From NCBI RefSeq assembly GCF_016863535.1, contig NZ_BOPB01000022.1:1-64000 (forward strand): a stretch of DNA of 64,000 nucleotides, given 5' to 3'. The position numbers were made by a program, and so were the translations under genes. The stretch comes from Micromonospora lutea (GTDB taxonomy: Bacteria; Actinomycetota; Actinomycetes; Mycobacteriales; Micromonosporaceae). Below, piece after piece: positions 59,545-64,000 of this stretch; within the stretch, counting starts at the first letter, position 1, and the number at the start of each line of letters is the position of its first letter. Under the pieces are notes generated by a model. The model did no database searches and had not been told where the DNA came from. It saw only the letters and a program-made list of their open reading frames with translations.

Positions 59545-59693
59545 CGTTCTCCTCCCGTGTCGGCGCCGGGATGCGCCGTTGCACAGCGTGACGTTAAAGG
59601 TCAGGCAATTCAATCGGGCTCGTTCGGGAGATCGTGGTCCGCCTCAGGCAGGAGCCGTCTCATCCCCAGGTACGAGCCGATCGACGGTCTTGT

Positions 59694-60344
59694 CTACACG
59701 GCGATCCAGGTTGCCCGGGCGTGGCCGAGCAGGCGACCGTCCGGGGCGTACAGGCTGGTGCGCACGAACGCCTTGCGACCCTCGGTGCCGATCACCGCGC
59801 CGGTCACCACGCACTCGTCGTCCGGGCGGGGCAGCGCCTCGATCCGGGCCGCGATCCGGCCGAGCACGTACGGCCGACCGGCGTCGAGCACCGCCCAGCC
59901 GCCGGGGCAGTCCAGGGCGGCCCAGACCGTGGCGACCTCGACCTGCCGGGGCGCCCGCACCGGTGCCGCCGTCCGGCCGTCCGGCAGCCGACCGGGAAAG
60001 ATCCGCAGGCCGTCGGTGCGCTGCGGGCCGCACACGTAGCAGTCAGGAAACGGATGATCCACCAGCCCCGGGTACGCCGCCGAGGCGGCCCGGGCGGTCA
60101 CCAGATCCACCGGCGGAACCGTGTCGTCGTCGAGTTCCTCCGTCGGGCGCAGGAGCGCGACCACCTGGCCGGCCGGGTCGCGTACCTCGCCGTCGGCCAG
60201 CGTCAGCGGGGTGTCCAGCGGTGGTGGTCGACGCAGGGTCACCTCGACCGGCGCGTCCCCGCCGTACGCGGTGGCGAAGACACCGGCACTCCAGCCACCG
60301 TTGCCCGAGCCGGGTGGTCCGTTGAAGCGCCCATCGATGATCAT
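59694..60344 (-). CDS. Hotdog-fold/thioesterase-like protein, unknown
   Basis: A 216-residue protein. PDCYVCGPQRTDGLRIFPG in the centre and WAALDCPGGWAVLD suggest a tandem hotdog fold of the thioesterase-like superfamily; the N-terminal RFNGPPGSGNGGWSAG is also typical of such proteins. No catalytic residues are certain. ATG at 60344 begins MIIDGRFNGP; the frame extends upstream without homology. It is divergent from the olsB-like gene. Confidence 0.65.
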   Translation of the reverse strand: MIIDGRFNGPPGSGNGGWSAGVFATAYGGDAPVEVTLRRPPPLDTPLTLADGEVRDPAGQVVALLRPTEELDDDTVPPVDLVTARAASAAYPGLVDHPFPDCYVCGPQRTDGLRIFPGRLPDGRTAAPVRAPRQVEVATVWAALDCPGGWAVLDAGRPYVLGRIAARIEALPRPDDECVVTGAVIGTEGRKAFVRTSLYAPDGRLLGHARATWIAV

Positions 60345-60502
60345 CGAGACTCCCTCCGCCACGCCGCCCGGCCGCGTCGCCGGACACCGGCAGCCTCGCA
60401 CGCCCGCGTACCCGCCGCCGTAGCGGGTCGCCGACCGGCGTTCACCGGATCGACACCGCCGGTCACCAGGGCCGGCAACCAAGCGGGCGCTACACAGAAC
60501 GC

Positions 60503-61267
60503 ATGGCCGTTCTGCCCGCCGCGGACGTAGCACTGACGACCAGCGGCTACACCCTCTCGATCGCCGACGACCCCAGCCAGGTTGAGGCCGCGCAACGCCT
60601 GCGCCACCAGGTGTTCGCCGGCGAGCTGGGCGCGACCGTGTCCTCGGACGCGGCCGGCCTCGACCGTGACGCCTTCGACCCGTACTGCGACCACCTGGTG
60701 GTGCGGCAGGAAAGCACCGGCGCGGTGGTCGGGACGTACCGACTGCTCCCGCCGGGGCGGACCAACCGCCGGTACGCCGAGGGCGAATTCGACCTGACCG
60801 CGCTCGATCCGTTGCGTACGTACCTGGTCGAGGCCGGCCGTTCCTGCGTGCACCCCGAGCACCGCAGCGGCGCGGTGATCAACCTGATGTGGGCGGGTAT
60901 CGCCCGCTACCTGCACCTGCGCGGGCTGCGTTGGCTCGGTGGGTGTGCCTCCGTGCCGGTGTCCGACGGTGGCCTCGCCGCCGCCGAGGTCTGGGCTCAG
61001 GCGCGGGCGAAGCACCTGTCACCGCCGTCGTTGCGGGTCCGTCCACTGCGGCCCTGGTTCGCCGAGCCGGGCGTGCCGGCCGAGTCGGTCACGGGGGCGG
61101 CCAAGCTCGTCCCGCCGCTGCTGCGCGGATACCTGCGGCTGGGGGCCCAGGTCTGCGGGCAGCCGGCGTACGACCCTGACTTCGGGGTGGCCGACTTCTA
61201 CGTACTGCTCTCCATGGACCGGATCAACCCGCGTTACCTGCGGCACTTCCTCGGCGGGCAGCCGTGA
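60503..61267 (+). CDS. OlsB-like N-acyltransferase (GNAT superfamily)
   Basis: A 254-residue protein of the OlsB/hemolysin-like acyltransferase family. LRHQVFAGELGA and LVVRQESTGAVVGTYRLLPP are typical; EAGRSCVHPEHRSGAVINLMWAGIARY holds the conserved active-site region. OlsB moves a 3-hydroxyacyl group from acyl-ACP to ornithine to form lyso-ornithine lipid. The following gene encodes an OlsA-like acyltransferase with overlapping stop and start (GTGA). ATG at 60503. Confidence 0.85.
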   Translation: MAVLPAADVALTTSGYTLSIADDPSQVEAAQRLRHQVFAGELGATVSSDAAGLDRDAFDPYCDHLVVRQESTGAVVGTYRLLPPGRTNRRYAEGEFDLTALDPLRTYLVEAGRSCVHPEHRSGAVINLMWAGIARYLHLRGLRWLGGCASVPVSDGGLAAAEVWAQARAKHLSPPSLRVRPLRPWFAEPGVPAESVTGAAKLVPPLLRGYLRLGAQVCGQPAYDPDFGVADFYVLLSMDRINPRYLRHFLGGQP

Positions 61268-62199
61268 CCACGCTGGCGCATCCGCTGTGGCGGCCGAGTT
61301 CCGGTTGCGGCCCCGACTGCCTGCCTCGGCCGGGCGAGGGCCTCGCCGTCCCGGCGACCCGGCAACTGGGCCGCGCCGCCGGCCTGCTCGGCATGCTCGG
61401 GCTCGGCATCGGCCTGGCCGTTCTGCTCCCGGTGCTGCCGGTCCGGGAGCGGCAGACCGCGCTGCGCGGCTGGGCACGGGCCACGGCACGGGCCTGCGGC
61501 GTACGCCTCGAAGTGCGCGGTCGGCTGCCCCGGCGCCGTGCCCTGGTCGTCGCCAACCACGTCTCGTGGTGGGACGTCCTGGCGCTGCTCGCGGTCGCGC
61601 CGGCCCGGCTGGTGGCCAAGCACGAGGTCGGACGGTGGCCGCTGATCGGGCTGCTCGCGCGGGCGGCCGGCACCATTTTCGTGGACCGTTCCCGCCCCCG
61701 CGAGCTGCCGGCGGCAGTGGGGCGGGTCGCCGCCGCATTGCGGGCGGGCCGTTCGGTCGCGGTGTTCCCCGAGGGCACCACCTGGTGTGGGGCCGCGACG
61801 TCCTGCCGGCCGAAGACCGGCTTCCGGCCGGCGATGTTCCAGGCCGCGATCGACGCGGGGGCACCCGTCGTGCCGCTGCGGATCCAATACCGCTGCGGAG
61901 TGACCGGCGCAACAACCACGGCGTCGGCGTTCGTCGGTGACGAGACCCTGCTGCGGTCGGTGCGGCGGATGCTCGGCGTCCGGGAGCTGACGGTCCGTGT
62001 CGACGTCGCCGCGCCGCTGCACCCGGGGCGGTCCGCCGACCGGCGCGCGCTCGCCCGGGTCGCCGAGTCGGTGGTGCATCTCGTACCGTCGTCGCCAGCC
62101 GTGCAGGCGGCTCCGCACCCGGCGCCGGTACGGGTGTCGGCGCGGCCGGACGCGGTACGGACCGTGCCGCCGGAGCGGGAGTTGCCGCTGGCCGCCTGA
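61264..62199 (+). CDS. PlsC/OlsA-like lysophospholipid acyltransferase
   Basis: A 311-residue acyltransferase. The PlsC motif I is NHVSWWD (H-x4-D), motif III is FPEGTTWCG, and one helix at about 40-61 places it in the membrane. It probably adds the second acyl chain, either to lyso-ornithine lipid (OlsA) or to lysophosphatidic acid (PlsC); the overlap with olsB favours OlsA. GTG at 61264. A C-terminal tail of about 40 residues is proline-arginine rich. Confidence 0.87.
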   Translation: MTTLAHPLWRPSSGCGPDCLPRPGEGLAVPATRQLGRAAGLLGMLGLGIGLAVLLPVLPVRERQTALRGWARATARACGVRLEVRGRLPRRRALVVANHVSWWDVLALLAVAPARLVAKHEVGRWPLIGLLARAAGTIFVDRSRPRELPAAVGRVAAALRAGRSVAVFPEGTTWCGAATSCRPKTGFRPAMFQAAIDAGAPVVPLRIQYRCGVTGATTTASAFVGDETLLRSVRRMLGVRELTVRVDVAAPLHPGRSADRRALARVAESVVHLVPSSPAVQAAPHPAPVRVSARPDAVRTVPPERELPLAA

Positions 62200-62266
62200 C
62201 CCGCGACACATGCCGCTCACAGGTTCTTTTCAGGATCTGCCCAGCGGCGATGCAGTGTCTGCGCGG

Positions 62267-62980
62267 ATGATGGGCGGCATGGCCGCTACCCAGACCGAGG
62301 CGCGACTGCTCGTCGTCGAGGACGATCCCAACATCCTCGAGCTGCTCTCCGCGAGCCTGCGTTTCGCGGGATTCGACGTGGCCACCGCCACCAGCGGCAG
62401 CGCCGCACTGAGCGCGGCCCGTGATCACCGCCCCGACCTGGTCGTGCTCGACGTGATGCTGCCCGACCTCGACGGGTTCGAGGTGATCCGGATGATGCGT
62501 GAGGGCGGCACGCGTACGCCGGTGGTCTTCCTCACGGCCCGCGACGCCACCGATGACAAGATCCGTGGGCTCACCCTCGGTGGCGACGACTACGTGACCA
62601 AGCCGTTCAGCCTGGAGGAGTTGACCGCCCGGATCCGGGCGGTGCTGCGCCGCACCAGCACCGGCGAGCAGGCCCCCGCCCGGCTCACCTTCGCCGACCT
62701 GGAACTGGACGAGGAGACCCACGAGGTCTATCGGGCCGGTCAGCGGGTGCAGCTCTCGCCGACCGAGTTCAAACTGCTGCGCTATCTGATGCTCAACGCC
62801 AACCGGGTGCTGTCCAAGGCGCAGATCCTCGACCACGTCTGGAACTACGACTTCCGGGGCGACGACAACATCGTCGAGTCCTACATCTCGTACCTGCGCC
62901 GCAAGGTCGACACCACCGACCCCCGGCTGATCCACACCCTGCGTGGCGTCGGATACGTTCTGCGCAAGCCGGCGGCGTGA
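62267..62980 (+). CDS. OmpR-family response regulator
   Basis: A 237-residue response regulator. The receiver domain has acidic pair EDD near the start, the phosphoacceptor aspartate in LVVLDVMLPD and a lysine in YVTKPFS. The C-terminal winged helix includes LSPTEFKLLRYLMLNANRVLSKAQI. ATG at 62267 is used; 62270 and 62279 are in frame and possible. It overlaps the kinase gene by 4 nt (GTGA). It resembles MprA/TcrX-type regulators. Confidence 0.9.
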   Translation: MMGGMAATQTEARLLVVEDDPNILELLSASLRFAGFDVATATSGSAALSAARDHRPDLVVLDVMLPDLDGFEVIRMMREGGTRTPVVFLTARDATDDKIRGLTLGGDDYVTKPFSLEELTARIRAVLRRTSTGEQAPARLTFADLELDEETHEVYRAGQRVQLSPTEFKLLRYLMLNANRVLSKAQILDHVWNYDFRGDDNIVESYISYLRRKVDTTDPRLIHTLRGVGYVLRKPAA

Positions 62981-64000
62981 ACGCGTTACAGCAGGCCAAG
63001 ATCCGGCTCCGCGCGGTACCGCTACGGGTCAAGCTGGTCGCGGCCGTGCTGACCCTGGTCGCTGCCGCGCTGCTGGTGATCGCCTCGCTGACCACGATCT
63101 TTCTTCGCAGCTACCTGGTCGACCAGGTGGACGCGGAGCTGACCAGCGCCGCCGACAACCTCGAAGCGGTGGCCGGCGCGGAGCGGTTCGGCACCGACCT
63201 GCCCACCGACTACCTGGTGGTCTTCACCGACAGCCGGACCGGTGCCGTCTCCTGGGTCTACTTCGACAACAAGCGGTTCGACGCCAACGACCTGCCGCCC
63301 TGGCCGGAGAACGCCGCCGGCTTCGAAGAGGCGGCCGGCAAACCGTTCCCCGCCCGGGCCCGGGCCAGCGACATGCGCTGGCGGATGCTGTACACCGAAC
63401 TGCCCAACGGCCAGTGGACGGCGATCGCGCAGCACCTGACCGACGTGGATCAGGCGGTGAAACGGCTCATCTGGATCGATCTGCTGGTCGGCGGGGCAGT
63501 GCTGGTGCTGCTCGCCTCGATCGGCGCGGCGATCGTCCGGACCAGCCTCAAGCCGCTGGTGGAGATCGAGCGCACCGCCGCCGCCATCGCCGGTGGTGAT
63601 CTCAGCAGGCGGGTGCCCGACCCGGAGGACGGCCAACCCTGCCCGACCTCCGAGCTGGGGCGGCTGTCCCGGGCCCTGAACGCGATGCTCAGCCAGATCG
63701 AGATGGCCTTCACCGCCCGGGCGGCGTCGGAGTCCGCGGCCCGGTCCGCCGAGGCTGCCGCCCGAGAGGCCGCCGGGGCGGCCCGCGCCTCCGAGGCCCG
63801 TGCCCGCCGGTCCGAGGAACGGATGCGACAGTTCGTGGCGGACGCCTCACATGAGCTGCGTACCCCACTGACCACCATCCGCGGCTTCGCCGAGTTGTAC
63901 CGCCAGGGTGCGGCCCGAACCCCCGAGAAGACCTCCGACCTGCTGCGCCGGATCGAGGATGAGGCGGCCCGGATGGGGCTGTTGGTGGAGGATCTCCTGC
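62977..64000 (+). CDS. Sensor histidine kinase, cut by the window end
   Basis: The first 341 residues of a membrane histidine kinase. Transmembrane helices are at about 20-45 and 165-188, with an external sensor of about 120 residues between them. HAMP follows (SLKPLVEIERTAAAIAGGDLSRRV), then an alanine-rich coiled coil and the HisKA segment VADASHELRTPL with its phosphoacceptor histidine. The ATPase domain lies beyond 64000. Coupled to the response regulator by GTGA. Confidence 0.92.
   Translation, partial: MNALQQAKIRLRAVPLRVKLVAAVLTLVAAALLVIASLTTIFLRSYLVDQVDAELTSAADNLEAVAGAERFGTDLPTDYLVVFTDSRTGAVSWVYFDNKRFDANDLPPWPENAAGFEEAAGKPFPARARASDMRWRMLYTELPNGQWTAIAQHLTDVDQAVKRLIWIDLLVGGAVLVLLASIGAAIVRTSLKPLVEIERTAAAIAGGDLSRRVPDPEDGQPCPTSELGRLSRALNAMLSQIEMAFTARAASESAARSAEAAAREAAGAARASEARARRSEERMRQFVADASHELRTPLTTIRGFAELYRQGAARTPEKTSDLLRRIEDEAARMGLLVEDLL

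Noticed and set aside
1..64000. CRISPR arrays, transposases, integrases, rRNA genes or toxin-antitoxin loci
   Set aside because: None was seen. Repeats found are short palindromes, one tandem repeat within a gene and one degenerate GGGCTGAC cluster.

Overview
The window is ordinary chromosomal DNA of a high-GC actinomycete, most likely Micromonosporaceae (Micromonospora or Salinispora type). The evidence is very GC-rich third codon positions, many GTG/TTG starts, and actinobacteria-restricted families: two WhiB proteins, SigR/RsrA, PdtaS, bL37, the fused oxoglutarate dehydrogenase OdhA/Kgd, UPF0182, DUF5679, DUF5709 and DUF6104. I see no phage, transposase, plasmid, CRISPR or large secondary-metabolite locus.

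Layout. 1-10.3 kb: ABC1 kinase, an E1/ThiF-like protein, DUF5679, a YgjP-type metalloprotein, a DUF2342 protein, a PDZ/Lon-type protease and UPF0182. A helically phased cluster of DnaA-box-like nonamers lies at 2526-2629. 10.5-22.4 kb: initiator tRNA, purC, a HATPase regulator, a MacS-type two-component pair, an SDR, a glycosyltransferase, then the aroA-rsgA-hisN operon and a SRAP protein. 22.5-32.8 kb: WhiB protein, sigR-rsrA redox switch with its own SigR-type promoter, the 24-residue ribosomal protein bL37, a biotinyl (TB7.3-like) protein, a TetR-MFS pair, a SIS protein and pdtaS. 34.5-38.2 kb: sulfate-assimilation operon (leader peptide, sulfite reductase, zinc ribbon, 4Fe-4S CysH, sirohydrochlorin chelatase). 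38.2-44.2 kb: whiB1/wblE with a long leader and CRP-like site, a lipid kinase, an orphan anti-sigma factor, nickel SOD with its maturation protease, and malic enzyme. 44.2-53.7 kb: a 163-bp inverted-repeat element, pta-ackA, a repeat-bearing protein coupled to a polysaccharide deacetylase/GT2 fusion, and a GH6 lipoprotein. 53.7-64 kb: odhA, an ABC-2 exporter, olsB-olsA-like acyltransferases, and an OmpR response regulator with a histidine kinase cut by the window end.

How the genes work together. Redox and sulfur themes recur: SigR/RsrA senses thiol oxidation, two Fe-S WhiB proteins are present, cysteine precursors are made by SirA/CysH/SirB, and Ni-SOD removes superoxide. The order aroA, rsgA, SRAP, sigR/rsrA, TB7.3, pdtaS, whiB1, lipid kinase, small membrane protein follows the block around Rv3217c-Rv3228 of Mycobacterium tuberculosis as I remember it, with local insertions.

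Most notable points: the phased DnaA-box cluster; a probable CTG start for rsgA and perhaps for the sirB-like gene; the two-start sigR; the cysteine-type leader peptide upstream of sirA; stop codons lying inside long imperfect palindromes at convergent gene ends (44.2 and 52.3 kb); and an anti-sigma gene whose expected downstream sigma gene is absent. Starts on GTG/TTG/CTG are inferred from conservation and Shine-Dalgarno position and are the least certain part of the coordinates.
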